49,081 nucleotides of DNA from an uncultured Bacteroidales bacterium (GTDB lineage Bacteria > Bacteroidota > Bacteroidia > Bacteroidales > F082): contig CALBNP010000152.1 of NCBI GenBank assembly GCA_937896505.1, positions 1-49,081 on the forward strand, given 5' to 3'. A program made the position numbers and the translations under genes. This document shows, in pieces, positions 17,901 to 25,894 of this stretch. How positions within the stretch are numbered: position 1 is the stretch's first letter; every line of letters starts with the position of its first letter. The notes under the pieces were generated by a model that did not search any database, was not told where the DNA came from, and worked only from the letters and a program-made list of their open reading frames with translations.

Positions 17901-18728
17901 AGAATTGGGTGTGTGCTTGAAGACCAGCTGGCTCTCATCATATTTCCAACCAACAGGACCAATAGCATAGAAAAGGACATAGTCGCTGGCATCAAACGAG
18001 CCATCTGATTCGCCGACAACCTGAATGGGCAGTTCCACCAAGTCGTCGTGACGCGGTTCGGCATTCATCTCAGGCAACACGCCGCCGCCGTTATGATAGA
18101 TGCGAATGTCGCGAGGATCGAGATGCTGCACATCAAGGCCCATCGACTTCAAGTCGTTGTATGTCAATTTATAAATACCCGTTTCCTTCAATCCCAGCTT
18201 ATGCCACTCGCCCGAAGCCAACACCGATTGGTGCGCATACGACGGAACCGACTTGTGAGAATCCATGTTTGGCATAATCGACATCACAAGTTCGGCAGAA
18301 ACCAACTTCTCGTAACGGCCATTCACATTGCGCAAAGGCACGATTGAAATGGAGAGCAAAGCCTCATCGCGTGAACGCAACGGCACTGCATCGACCACAT
18401 AATCAGAAGCCAAAGCTGACTTTGAAGCGATTTCGGTTTCTTGTTCCGAAAGCGCCACCGACTTCACATCTTCCAACTCGACCTTTGCCACAACCGCATC
18501 GTCATAAATGGGTTTCGCCAGCACAAAAGTCGGAATGGAACCATGATAACTGCCCGATTCGAGATTAATAATCAATAAGGTATCGTTGGAAAGTACCTCT
18601 TTCGTCACACCTTTCCAGTTCAATTCAATCGGAAAACGCTCCGTCATTTGTGCCCAAAGCTCCGTTGGAAGCAACAAAACGATGAACAGAAAGGACAGAA
18701 AGAAACCTTTTATTTTGCTATTGTTCAT
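14970..18728 (-). CDS. porU: T9SS sortase PorU, C25 family
   Basis: The 1252-residue protein has a signal peptide (residues 1-26, ending ELWA, before QMTERF), a long beta-sandwich N-terminal region, the domain GEWHKLGLKETGIYKLTYNDL, and a gingipain-like C25 domain. Catalytic His780 (NYTGHGGE) and Cys814 (TGTCEFSR) are both present. The C-terminal domain begins NLPNPVTDGT and ends SKLVLSR. In the T9SS, PorU removes the C-terminal signal of cargo and attaches A-LPS at the cell surface, working with PorV. The gene order porU, C25 paralogue, porV, divergent from gldJ, matches the porV-porU-gldJ neighbourhood of other Bacteroidota apart from the extra protease. Length is close to known PorU proteins. 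Confidence 0.93.
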   Translation of the reverse strand: MNNSKIKGFFLSFLFIVLLLPTELWAQMTERFPIELNWKGVTKEVLSNDTLLIINLESGSYHGSIPTFVLAKPIYDDAVVAKVELEDVKSVALSEQETEIASKSALASDYVVDAVPLRSRDEALLSISIVPLRNVNGRYEKLVSAELVMSIMPNMDSHKSVPSYAHQSVLASGEWHKLGLKETGIYKLTYNDLKSMGLDVQHLDPRDIRIYHNGGGVLPEMNAEPRHDDLVELPIQVVGESDGSFDASDYVLFYAIGPVGWKYDESQLVFKHTPNSYDDYSYAFLTVSLGRGKRINEEPSAAVADHTVTAFLDYALHESDEINLNHWGRTYYGDKMTGNATKDFSFSFPNADRSRQASLVADLAGRNFTPAKFQVYVNDQLKATYSIKSTNSTSQTYADSVGGTMFFFMDSDVVKVTLKHNANNPNTTSDGYVNYLSLNVWRNLVFSGSQMLFRNPEVESGKTYEYRLSGASQQVQVWDVTNPVGPQVVKGQLNASTLSFRLQGNPSNEFIAFNGQSYYSAVDFGKVANQNLHAIRDVDFVILTHPNFMSQAERLKDFHAVHDPDLNVLITTPELIYNEFSCGAKDITAIRDFCRMLYLDSNAGREIKYLLLMGDASFDQKNRSGLVDFVPAYETVASIDGLDTFVTDDYFGFFDENEGNINASLADIGIGRFPIQTVEQASQMIDKIEQYVERNENTMQPWRNVVTFVTDDDAGFVRDAEKLADSLQTKFGGADLVIDKIYLDAYNQISTPNGELAPEVNAAINNRMEKGTLVMNYTGHGGEVQLSEERILQRKDVDSWRNSPMFPMMITGTCEFSRYDDDARTSLGEYSFLNQYGGMIAMFTTSRATIGIDNLKFNHGVYRNLFRINGGELTRIGDVYRRAKSSGYAVEKRYVLFGDPALRINYPKWTVETVSMPDTIKALQPVEIKGVVKDLNGHLASGYNGVVYVTVYDKESRLATKGTATSVIEFNLFNSVVFNGKTDVVNGEFSINFTVPRDISYRFGTGMVSYYATNYEVDAKGSKKDFVIGGFYEDAKEDTEPPAIRLFVDDTLFVDGGITGENPLLLAFVEDESGINTTGSGIGHDIVATLDGPSKESYCLNDYFTSDLGNPGKGQIAFKMLGLADGEYTLHLKVWDVFNNSNIATVHFVVINSGTMRIEKPANLPNPVTDGTRFVFDHNQIGNNVDVKIYIYDIMGRLVEVLSEQVTGTSARTSPIYWNPGQLRNGVYPYRIVATNDKGETATAVSKLVLSR

Positions 18729-18809
18729 AGATACTATTTATTAACTAATTGATTATAAACTAAATAAAAAAATACCAAAAGCACAAATTCACCTAATTAA
18801 TTAAGGGAA

Positions 18810-18817
18810 CGAAGATA
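18810..18817 (-). promoter_or_regulatory. Possible -7 box for porU
   Basis: TATCTTCG on the minus strand, one mismatch from TAnnTTTG, 81 bases before the porU start. No better candidate is seen in the 283-base divergent gap. Confidence 0.35.
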
Positions 18818-18899
18818 CGATGTTTTTATTGTTGACAGACATATTTCGCTCAAAAAAATCATTTTTCAATATTTTGATGGTTATTTCAAAAAAAGGTCG

Positions 18900-18907
18900 T
18901 AATTTTG
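18900..18907 (+). promoter_or_regulatory. -7 box for gldJ
   Basis: TAATTTTG, an exact consensus match, 104 bases before the gldJ start. TTTG at 18873-18876 is a loosely spaced -33 candidate. Confidence 0.5.
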
Positions 18908-19011
18908 GCGGCACTTTCCATAAAAGTACAATGGTCTGAAACCACAAAAATTTTCGGTCGATACAATAAAATGGGAAAGCATCAGTTTTAGAGAACAAAT
19001 TTGACTCAACA

Positions 19012-20502
19012 ATGAATAAAAAAGGATTCAAGACATTAGCATTATTCGTCACGGCAGGCCTCATTTTGGCTTCTTGCTCCAACGATGTTTCGAGAACCAC
19101 AGGCTGGGCCTACAACGATGCCAACAACGGCGGTTTTGAAGTATCACAAATCAACGACCAGCAAATCGGTCCCGGTCTGATTGCCATCGAAGGCGGCACA
19201 TTCGTCATGGGTGCCACGACCGACAACATCACCTACTCGTGGGACAATTGTCCTCGCAAGGTCACCGTTCCATCCTTCCTGATGGACCGCACCGAAGTCA
19301 GCAATGTTGACTACCAGGAATATGTCTATTGGCTGAATCGCGTTTTCGGCCAGAACTACCCTCAAGTGGTTCGCAACGCTATGCCTGATACTTTGGTATG
19401 GCGTGGCCGCTTGTCATACAACGAACCAATGGTTGAGGTCTATTTCCGTCACCCATCCTATAACGACTATCCTGTTGTCGGAGTCACTTGGGTTCAAGCC
19501 AACGACTACTGCACCTGGCGTACCGACCGCGTCAATGAGTTGATGCTCGTTGAAGCCGGCGTTCTGGATTGGGACCCAACCCAACAAGACGAAGAGAACT
19601 TCAACACCGACGCTTACCTGGCCGGCCAATACACTGGTAAGGTGAAGAACGGCAAGAAGGACCTCTCGAAAGGCGATGGCGAAGGCTTGCGTAACGTGCG
19701 CATGGAAGACGGCATCCTGCTGCCTTCATACCGTCTGCCCACGGAAGCCGAATGGGAATATGCCGCTGTCGGCCTGGTTGGCAATACCTCCAACGAAATC
19801 GTTGCCGAACGCAAGGTATATCCTTGGAACGGCGACGGTCTCCGCACCGACAACAAGAAATATTATGGCAGTTTCATGGCCAACTTCAAGAAAGGCCCTG
19901 GCGACTACATGGGTGTTGCCGGTCACCTCAACGATGGTGCTGCACTTCCTGCTCCTGTAGGTTCCTATTGGCCAAACGACTACGGCTTGTACAACATGGC
20001 CGGTAACGTTTCAGAATGGTGCCAAGACGTCTATCGTCCACTGTCATTCGAAGATGTTGCTGACTACAGCCCATTCCGTGGTAACGTGTTCACCCAGAAA
20101 GCCGTTGACGAAGATGGCTTCCTCGTCCAGAAAGACTCCCTCGGTCGCATCCGCAGAGAACCTATCTCGCAAAAAGAAGCTTCGAAGCGCCAGAACTACC
20201 GCACCAGCTTCAACTCCAACTACGACGATGGTGACTACATGTCAGCTATCCGCAACAGATGGAGCGACAGCCAAGAAGACCAGAGCGTGTTCACCAAGGA
20301 AATGTATGAATATGCTACCAACGACACTCCTGGTACCACCCTCATCAGTGACGAATCGCGCGTCTATAAAGGTGGCGCTTGGTCAGATGGTCCTTACTAC
20401 CTGAGCCCTGGCAACCGCCGTTTCCTCAACCAAAACCAGTCATCGGCCTCCATCGGTTTCCGCTGCGCCATGAACAAGGTAGGAAGCTCATTCGCAAAAT
20501 AA
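19012..20502 (+). CDS. gldJ: GldJ-type SUMF1/FGE-fold lipoprotein of the T9SS
   Basis: The 496-residue protein starts with a lipoprotein signal (lipobox LASC, Cys23) and carries a formylglycine-generating-enzyme (SUMF1) fold. Landmarks are IEGGTFVMGATTDN, the RTEVSNVDYQEYVYW segment, LPTEAEWEYAA, YNMAGNVSEWCQDVY and KGGAWSD...GFRCAM. The catalytic cysteine pair of true FGE enzymes is absent from the KGGAWSD strand, so it should be structural, as known for GldJ/GldK. GldJ supports the periplasmic part of the T9SS/gliding motor. Position next to and divergent from porU is the classical location. It is somewhat shorter than flavobacterial GldJ. A PorK/GldK assignment is the alternative, but the neighbourhood favours GldJ. 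Confidence 0.85.
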   Translation: MNKKGFKTLALFVTAGLILASCSNDVSRTTGWAYNDANNGGFEVSQINDQQIGPGLIAIEGGTFVMGATTDNITYSWDNCPRKVTVPSFLMDRTEVSNVDYQEYVYWLNRVFGQNYPQVVRNAMPDTLVWRGRLSYNEPMVEVYFRHPSYNDYPVVGVTWVQANDYCTWRTDRVNELMLVEAGVLDWDPTQQDEENFNTDAYLAGQYTGKVKNGKKDLSKGDGEGLRNVRMEDGILLPSYRLPTEAEWEYAAVGLVGNTSNEIVAERKVYPWNGDGLRTDNKKYYGSFMANFKKGPGDYMGVAGHLNDGAALPAPVGSYWPNDYGLYNMAGNVSEWCQDVYRPLSFEDVADYSPFRGNVFTQKAVDEDGFLVQKDSLGRIRREPISQKEASKRQNYRTSFNSNYDDGDYMSAIRNRWSDSQEDQSVFTKEMYEYATNDTPGTTLISDESRVYKGGAWSDGPYYLSPGNRRFLNQNQSSASIGFRCAMNKVGSSFAK

Positions 20503-20525
20503 TTGTACTTGAATCATAACAACCG

Positions 20526-20559
20526 AAGCCGTTTGAATTTTTTCAGACGGCTTTTTTTT
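20526..20559 (+). terminator. Rho-independent terminator of gldJ
   Basis: A 12-bp stem (AAGCCGTTTGAA at 20526-20537, TTCAGACGGCTT at 20542-20553, one G-U pair) with a TTTT loop, followed by a T-tract. Confidence 0.9.
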
Positions 20560-20573
20560 GAAATGTAAAATGA

Positions 20574-20681
20574 GAACAAATAACAATAGATTCCTTTCGT
20601 CCAGCGCCCATGTCATTCTGAGCAAGGTACGAGCGTGAGAATCTATGGGCGCCAGACTCGGAATGACATTGTTATTTGTTC
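20574..20681. repeat. Long nested inverted repeat upstream of murF
   Basis: Outer arms GAACAAATAACAAT (20574-20587) and ATTGTTATTTGTTC (20668-20681) are perfect over 14 bp. Inside, TGTCATTCTGAG (20611-20622) pairs with CTCGGAATGACA with one mismatch, and CGCCCAT pairs with ATGGGCG. The inner part resembles the TCATTCTGAGC type of intergenic repeat common in Bacteroidota. The right arm ends 17 bases before the murF start codon. Confidence 0.75.
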
Positions 20682-20698
20682 CTTCTAAAAATATCATT

Positions 20699-21982
20699 AT
20701 GAACACAACAGAAAAGATATACCAAGCCTTCACGAAGGCATACAAGGTCTCGACCGACAGCCGAAAGATCGAAAAAGACGCGGTTTTCTTCGCCCTGAAA
20801 GGCGAAAACTTCGATGGCAACGACTTTGCCCTTCCCGTAGCGGAAGCTGGCATCGCCTCTTTGGTGGTTTGCGACCGCGACGACATCCCACAACACGAAA
20901 GGATCCTGAAGGTAGATAACACACTGACCGCCTTGCAAGACCTCGCCCGTCATCACCGCAAGCAGATGAAAGCCAAGGTGCTTTCCATCACAGGCACCAA
21001 CGGAAAGACCACGACCAAAGAACTCGTCTCAGCCGTGCTGAGCCAGAGATACAACATCATCAACACACAAGGCAACTTCAACAACCACATCGGCGTGCCG
21101 CTCACCTTGCTGACCATCAAGCCGGGAACTGAAATCGCCGTCGTCGAGATGGGAGCCAACCACCCTGGCGAAATCGACACCCTCGCCCACATCGCTTGCC
21201 CCGACTTCGGCCTCATCACCAACATCGGCAAAGCCCACCTGGAAGGCTTCGGCAGCTTCGAAGGCGTCGTCAACACCAAGACGGAGCTTTACAGATACAT
21301 CAAGCAGAACGGAGAATTCGTCTTCGTCAACCGCGGCAACGAATTGCTTTGGGGCCTCTCATCGGAGCAGAAGCGTGTCAGCTACGGCTACCATTGCGGC
21401 GCCGACTACCCTGTAGCACCTGGCGAATGCAAGCCCTACCTCAGCGTGAAATGGAAGAAACGCCTCATCGAGACGAGACTTGTAGGCGAATACAACTTCG
21501 AAAACGCAGCTGCTGCCATTGGCGTAGGACAATATTTCGGTGTCGTTGACAACAAAATACAAGCAGCCCTTGAAGCCTACCAACCTACCAACAGCCGTTC
21601 GCAAGTCATTGAAAGCGGCAAGAACCACATCATCATGGACGCCTACAATGCCAACCCGACTTCGATGCAAGCCTCGGTGCGTAATTTCAGGAAGATATGC
21701 GGCGAGAACCACCTCCTGATTTTGGGCGACATGCGCGAATTAGGCCAAGAATCGGAAAACGAACACAAAGCCATCCTCAAGCTGCTTGAAGAGTTGGATT
21801 ATAAGGCTGCCTATCTCGTAGGCCCCAATTTCTGCGCCTACAGTGGTTGCAAGAGATGGTGGACCTTCCCGAATGTCGATGACCTGTTCCAATATCTCGA
21901 AACCCATCCCGTTGAAGGCAGGGACATCCTCGTGAAAGGCTCGCGCGGCATCAAGTTGGAGAAAGTGTTGCCTTTGCTGTAG
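20699..21982 (+). CDS. murF: UDP-N-acetylmuramoyl-tripeptide--D-alanyl-D-alanine ligase MurF
   Basis: The 427-residue Mur ligase adds D-Ala-D-Ala to UDP-MurNAc-tripeptide, the last cytoplasmic step of peptidoglycan precursor synthesis. The MurF-type N-terminal domain opens with STDSRKIEKDAVFFALKGENFDG. The ATP P-loop is ITGTNGKTTTKE (GTNGKT from residue 99). TQGNFNNHIGVPLTLL is the typical MurF substrate segment, EMGANHPGEI follows, and the C-terminal domain has DAYNANPTSM and LGDMRELG. The start at 20699 excludes 18 upstream codons that overlap the inverted repeat. anmK follows after 16 bases, pairing wall synthesis with wall recycling. No convincing -7 box is visible just upstream. Confidence 0.95.
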   Translation: MNTTEKIYQAFTKAYKVSTDSRKIEKDAVFFALKGENFDGNDFALPVAEAGIASLVVCDRDDIPQHERILKVDNTLTALQDLARHHRKQMKAKVLSITGTNGKTTTKELVSAVLSQRYNIINTQGNFNNHIGVPLTLLTIKPGTEIAVVEMGANHPGEIDTLAHIACPDFGLITNIGKAHLEGFGSFEGVVNTKTELYRYIKQNGEFVFVNRGNELLWGLSSEQKRVSYGYHCGADYPVAPGECKPYLSVKWKKRLIETRLVGEYNFENAAAAIGVGQYFGVVDNKIQAALEAYQPTNSRSQVIESGKNHIIMDAYNANPTSMQASVRNFRKICGENHLLILGDMRELGQESENEHKAILKLLEELDYKAAYLVGPNFCAYSGCKRWWTFPNVDDLFQYLETHPVEGRDILVKGSRGIKLEKVLPLL

Positions 21983-21998
21983 GAGAAAGATTAGACCC

Positions 21999-23051
21999 AT
22001 GAAAGAAGCAACAGCCATAGGACTCATGTCGGGCAGCTCGCTCGATGGCCTCGACATCGCCTTAGTGCGATTCCAATACGACGGCAACAATTACGATTTC
22101 AGCATTTTAGATGCCGACACCCTACCCTACTCCGACGAATGGAAACAGCAACTCGCCGATGCTTTCCACAAGCAGCCCAACGAGTTGGACGCTCTCGACA
22201 AAGCCTACGGGAAATACCTTGGTGAGCAAGTGAAGCAATTCGTTGCATCGCGCCATGCCAAGCCCGACTTCGTGGCCTCGCACGGACACACCATCTTCCA
22301 CAAGCCCGAGCAACACTATACCTTGCAAATCGGTGATGGTCAGACCCTTGCCAACGCATGCGGCCTCACCGTGGTAAACGACTTCCGGACCGAAGACGTG
22401 CTGAAAGGCGGTCAAGGTGCGCCCTTGGTGCCCATTGGCGACAAACTTCTTTTCGGCGACTATGACATCTGCCTCAACATAGGCGGCATTGCCAACGTGT
22501 CGTACGACGACCAAGGCAAGCGCATGGCCTACGACATCTGCATGGCCAACCAAGCCCTCAACTATCTCGCCAATCTCGAAGGACTTCCCTACGACAAAGA
22601 CGGAGCCTTAGCGCGAAGCGGCGAGATGGAAATCACATTATTGAAGAAACTCAACCACGACCCCTATTATGGGCTGTTTCCGCCGAAATCGTTAGGAAGA
22701 GAATTCTTCGAAACACGTCAAAAAGACCTGCTCACGGGTCTCTCAACCGCCGATATGCTGGCCACCTTCACCGAACACATCGCATTGCAAATCGCGTTGG
22801 CTGTCAGCATATTGCCTAAGGGAAAGATGCTCGTCACGGGCGGTGGTGCCAAAAACAAGTTCCTCGTTGAACGCATCCAAGCGCGAAGCTACCATCAGGT
22901 TGTCGTTCCCGACACGCAGATTGTCGATTACAAGGAAGCGCTCGTCTTCGCCCTACTCGGCTTGCTACGCATGGAAGGCCGCACCAACGTGCTCGCTTCA
23001 GTCACTGGCGCACCTACCGACAGCTGCAGCGGAAAAATCTGGAAACCCTGA
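21999..23051 (+). CDS. anmK: Anhydro-N-acetylmuramic acid kinase AnmK
   Basis: The 350-residue kinase of the ASKHA fold phosphorylates 1,6-anhydro-MurNAc released from peptidoglycan, opening its recycling route. Motifs include GLMSGSSLDGLD (residues 8-19, phosphate-1), VASHGHTIFHKP (sugar binding), LNIGGIANVS (phosphate-2), and the adenosine motif LVTGGGAKNKFLVERI. Length is slightly below the usual 360-380, as is common in Bacteroidota. It is downstream of murF with a 16-base gap and ends in a terminator overlapping the next promoter. Confidence 0.94.
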   Translation: MKEATAIGLMSGSSLDGLDIALVRFQYDGNNYDFSILDADTLPYSDEWKQQLADAFHKQPNELDALDKAYGKYLGEQVKQFVASRHAKPDFVASHGHTIFHKPEQHYTLQIGDGQTLANACGLTVVNDFRTEDVLKGGQGAPLVPIGDKLLFGDYDICLNIGGIANVSYDDQGKRMAYDICMANQALNYLANLEGLPYDKDGALARSGEMEITLLKKLNHDPYYGLFPPKSLGREFFETRQKDLLTGLSTADMLATFTEHIALQIALAVSILPKGKMLVTGGGAKNKFLVERIQARSYHQVVVPDTQIVDYKEALVFALLGLLRMEGRTNVLASVTGAPTDSCSGKIWKP

Positions 23052-23141
23052 TAAAATATTGCTGCGATTCCGACAAATATCGTTTACTAAACTAACCGAA
23101 AAAAGCGCAAAATAAATTAGTCAATTAACCGATTTTATAAC

Positions 23142-23170
23142 AAAAGAGGTTATTGCACTAACCTTTTTTT
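23142..23170 (+). terminator. Rho-independent terminator of murF-anmK
   Basis: AAAAGAGGTTA (23142-23152) pairs with TAACCTTTTTT from 23159 (one G-U pair), with a 6-nt loop and a long T-tract. Its last T lies a few bases before the next -7 box. Confidence 0.7.
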
Positions 23171-23173
23171 TTG

Positions 23174-23181
23174 TATTTTTG
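23174..23181 (+). promoter_or_regulatory. -7 box for the AAA ATPase gene
   Basis: TATTTTTG, 14 bases before the first ATG. Such a short leader makes the second in-frame ATG (23205) an alternative start. Confidence 0.55.
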
Positions 23182-23195
23182 CAGCATAAAAACGA

Positions 23196-24401
23196 ATGGA
23201 AAAGATGGAAACGCTATTCAAAAAACACCAGATTCTTATTTCTCAGGTGAGCTTGGACATCGTCCGCGAGACGATTAATACCATTTCGTGGGAAAAACAA
23301 TTGGTGGGCATTCGAGGTTCGCGAGGCGTAGGAAAAACTACACTGATGCGACAGTATATCAAGAAAAACTATGGCATCAAACCTGGCGAGGCGCTTTATT
23401 GCGTATTGGACAGCCTCTATTTCAGCAACCACAGCCTGCTTCAGTTGGCTGAAACTTTCCACTTGATGGGCGGCAAGCACCTTTTCCTCGATGAGGTACA
23501 CAAATATCCCACATGGAGCAAGGAAATCAAGGAAATCATCGACCTCTATCCCGACATGAAAATCACCTTCACGGGATCATCCCTTTTGCAGATTCTCAAT
23601 GCAGATGCCGACCTCTCGCGTCGTGTATTGAGCTACGACATGACAGGGCTGTCGTTTCGCGAGTTCCTCCATTTCTACAAAGGCATTCAATTCCCAGTGA
23701 AAAGTCTTGATGAGATTCTTTCCGATGCTGATAACATCTGTATGGAAATCAACAAACTATGCCGACCACAACAACTTTTTGAGCAATATCTTCGCGTTGG
23801 ATACTATCCTTTTTATGACGGCAATGAAATAGAATATTACAGCCGGATCGAGAATGTCATCAATTTCATTATCGAGCAGGAAATGACACAATTTTGCGGA
23901 GTGGAATTTTACAACACACGCAAAATCAAAGCTTTACTATTTTTCTTGGCAGAGAATGTTCCCTACGAAGTGAACATTGCCAAGCTGTCAACTTATTTGG
24001 AACTTAATAAGCAGACAGTGTTGTCCTACCTCGCGAATATGGAACGCGCCGAGCTTTTGCATCTGCTTTATTCCGACAACAAGTCGGTGACACGCCTACA
24101 AAAGCCCGACAAAATTTACCTGCACAACCCAAACATGTTCTATGCCATCGGGCAACACAATGAGATTGGGACCATCCGCGAATGTTTTGCCGTCAACCAA
24201 CTCTCTGTGAAACATACGGTTGAATATGGAAAGACTCATGGCGATTTACGCATTGATGGGCGCATTACGGTTGAAGTCGGCGGACAAGACAAGACCTTCG
24301 ACCAGATCGCAGACATCCCTGATTCCTACATTCTTGCCGATATGATGGAGCACCCCGTAGGAAAGAAGCTGCCCTTGTGGATTGTGGGGTTAACCTATTA
24401 A
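23196..24401 (+). CDS. AAA+ ATPase with C-terminal DUF4143 domain
   Basis: The 401-residue protein has an AAA_14 ATPase core with Walker A GSRGVGKT (41-48), Walker B HLFLDEVHKYP (from ~95) and sensor segment KITFTGSSLLQI. A winged-helix region follows around the 290s. The DUF4143 tail carries a D...VEVGG..K pattern that looks like a restriction-endonuclease fold remnant (DLRIDGRITVEVGG). Such proteins are abundant in Bacteroidota and archaea, often in variable loci, and have no settled function. It stands alone between a terminator and the flippase gene. Codon use is a little more AT-rich than in murF/anmK, compatible with acquisition. Confidence 0.88.
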   Translation: MEKMETLFKKHQILISQVSLDIVRETINTISWEKQLVGIRGSRGVGKTTLMRQYIKKNYGIKPGEALYCVLDSLYFSNHSLLQLAETFHLMGGKHLFLDEVHKYPTWSKEIKEIIDLYPDMKITFTGSSLLQILNADADLSRRVLSYDMTGLSFREFLHFYKGIQFPVKSLDEILSDADNICMEINKLCRPQQLFEQYLRVGYYPFYDGNEIEYYSRIENVINFIIEQEMTQFCGVEFYNTRKIKALLFFLAENVPYEVNIAKLSTYLELNKQTVLSYLANMERAELLHLLYSDNKSVTRLQKPDKIYLHNPNMFYAIGQHNEIGTIRECFAVNQLSVKHTVEYGKTHGDLRIDGRITVEVGGQDKTFDQIADIPDSYILADMMEHPVGKKLPLWIVGLTY

Positions 24402-24414
24402 GCACGCATTAAAG

Positions 24415-24447
24415 TTTGCAGGTATTACACTGAATTTTGTATTTTTG
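24415..24447 (+). promoter_or_regulatory. Full -33/-7 promoter for the flippase gene
   Basis: TTTG at 24415-24418 and TATTTTTG at 24440-24447, separated by 21 bases, fit the Bacteroidota consensus on both elements. The start codon is 27 bases further on. Confidence 0.75.
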
Positions 24448-24474
24448 CATTGAATAAGAGCCATTGAAATTCCC

Positions 24475-25755
24475 ATGTTCAAGAAGATAATAAACACATT
24501 CGGGACGAAGATTCTGGCAGCCATCATCAACTTCATGATTGCCGTGGTGCTGTCGCAGACCATTGGCGACACTGGCAAAGGCACACAGGCCCTGCTGCTC
24601 AGCACCATCACCTTCATCCTCATCTTCTCCGACATCGTCTGCGGCGAAAGCATCGTCTTCCTCACCCCTCACCACAAGTTCAAGCACTTGCTTGTTCCTT
24701 CGGCACTTTGGGCGACATTCATCGCTGTCATCATGGGCTTCGGCATCGGGTGGTTCTACCCCAAGCTCGATTCTCAACTCATTGTGCATGTGGCCGTTCT
24801 GTCGCTCATCTCCTCGCTTAGCGGCATCAATTTCCGCTACCTCATCGGCAAAGAGGAAATCAAGAAGGCCAACTACAACACCCTCTTGCAGCCCGTGCTC
24901 ATCATCGTTGTGCTCATCATCTATTATATAGTGCTGAAACGCACCGACATCTACGGCTACATCATCGGACTTTACGCCGCCTATGGAGGTTCGTTCCTGC
25001 TGGGAGTGTGGATGCTGCGAAACGAATACGCACAGCTTCGACTTTCGGAGCCTATTAATAATAAAGGTGTGCTAAAAGACCTGTTCAAATACGGTTTCCT
25101 GAACCAGACTGGCCATTTCGTACAGTTCTTCAACTTGCGCCTGAGCTACTATCTCCTTGACTATTACATCGATGAAGGACGCGTTGGCGTGTTTTCCAAT
25201 GCCGTTTCGTTGGCCGAAGCCATCTGGATCATCAGTAACAGCATAGCTTTGGTACAATATGCCCGCATCGCCAATGCCGACGACCGCGCCTACGCGCAAA
25301 GACTCACCCTTAACCTCGGCAAGATTTGCCTTGCCATCTCAGCTTTGGCCGTGGTGGTGCTCGTTCTGTTACCCTCGTCGTTCTACGCCTTTGTCTTCGG
25401 GCCACAGTTCAGCGAGGTGGCGAGCATACTCCGTTGGCTTGCCCCAGGCGTGTTGCTCTACTGCATTTTCCTGATTCTCGGGCACTACTATTCTGGCATC
25501 GGACGTTACCAGATGAACACCTACGCCGCCCTTTGCGGTTTGGTAGCCACCTTCGCCTTCGGTTTTACCTTGATTCCGCGCTACGACGTCGTCGGTGCAG
25601 CACTCACCTCTTCCCTATCCTATATCGTCAATGCCATCTTCCTGCTCTGCTTCTTCATCAAGGAATCCGACTTCAAGTGGAAAGACTTCATTCTGACGCG
25701 CACCGAGGTCAAGGAATACTTCAAGGAAATCAAAGAGGAATTCTTGAATCGGTAA
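24475..25755 (+). CDS. Oligosaccharide flippase family protein (Wzx-like)
   Basis: The 426-residue polytopic protein has 12-14 predicted hydrophobic helices and the MOP-superfamily beginning GTKILAAIINFMIAVVLSQTIGDTGKGTQALL. It resembles inner-membrane flippases that move undecaprenyl-linked glycans to the periplasm. The last ~20 residues are a charged cytoplasmic tail (RTEVKEYFKEIKEEFLNR). A methyltransferase and a GT4 glycosyltransferase follow on the same strand, so the three form a small surface-glycan group, although the methyltransferase has its own promoter and repeats lie between. The exact glycan (O-antigen, A-LPS or exopolysaccharide) is not indicated. Confidence 0.85.
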   Translation: MFKKIINTFGTKILAAIINFMIAVVLSQTIGDTGKGTQALLLSTITFILIFSDIVCGESIVFLTPHHKFKHLLVPSALWATFIAVIMGFGIGWFYPKLDSQLIVHVAVLSLISSLSGINFRYLIGKEEIKKANYNTLLQPVLIIVVLIIYYIVLKRTDIYGYIIGLYAAYGGSFLLGVWMLRNEYAQLRLSEPINNKGVLKDLFKYGFLNQTGHFVQFFNLRLSYYLLDYYIDEGRVGVFSNAVSLAEAIWIISNSIALVQYARIANADDRAYAQRLTLNLGKICLAISALAVVVLVLLPSSFYAFVFGPQFSEVASILRWLAPGVLLYCIFLILGHYYSGIGRYQMNTYAALCGLVATFAFGFTLIPRYDVVGAALTSSLSYIVNAIFLLCFFIKESDFKWKDFILTRTEVKEYFKEIKEEFLNR

Positions 25756-25762
25756 AATCCCA

Positions 25763-25788
25763 TAGAGACGCGATGAATCGCGTCTCTA
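25763..25788. repeat. GTAGAGACGCG-family hairpin
   Basis: Perfect 12-bp stem TAGAGACGCGAT / ATCGCGTCTCTA with a GA loop, eight bases after the flippase stop. Confidence 0.85.
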
Positions 25789-25842
25789 CCGGCGGGATGG
25801 AATTTGGTGGATTTGCTGACGTTTTCAACAAACATCAATCTT

Positions 25843-25870
25843 GTAGAGACGCGACTTCTTCGCGTCTCCA
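25843..25870. repeat. GTAGAGACGCG-family hairpin, variant
   Basis: GAGACGCGA (25846-25854) pairs with TCGCGTCTC (25860-25868) around a 5-nt loop. Second of three copies within 160 bases. Confidence 0.8.
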
Positions 25871-25894
25871 ACTCAAAACCGCACAACCTTGCAT

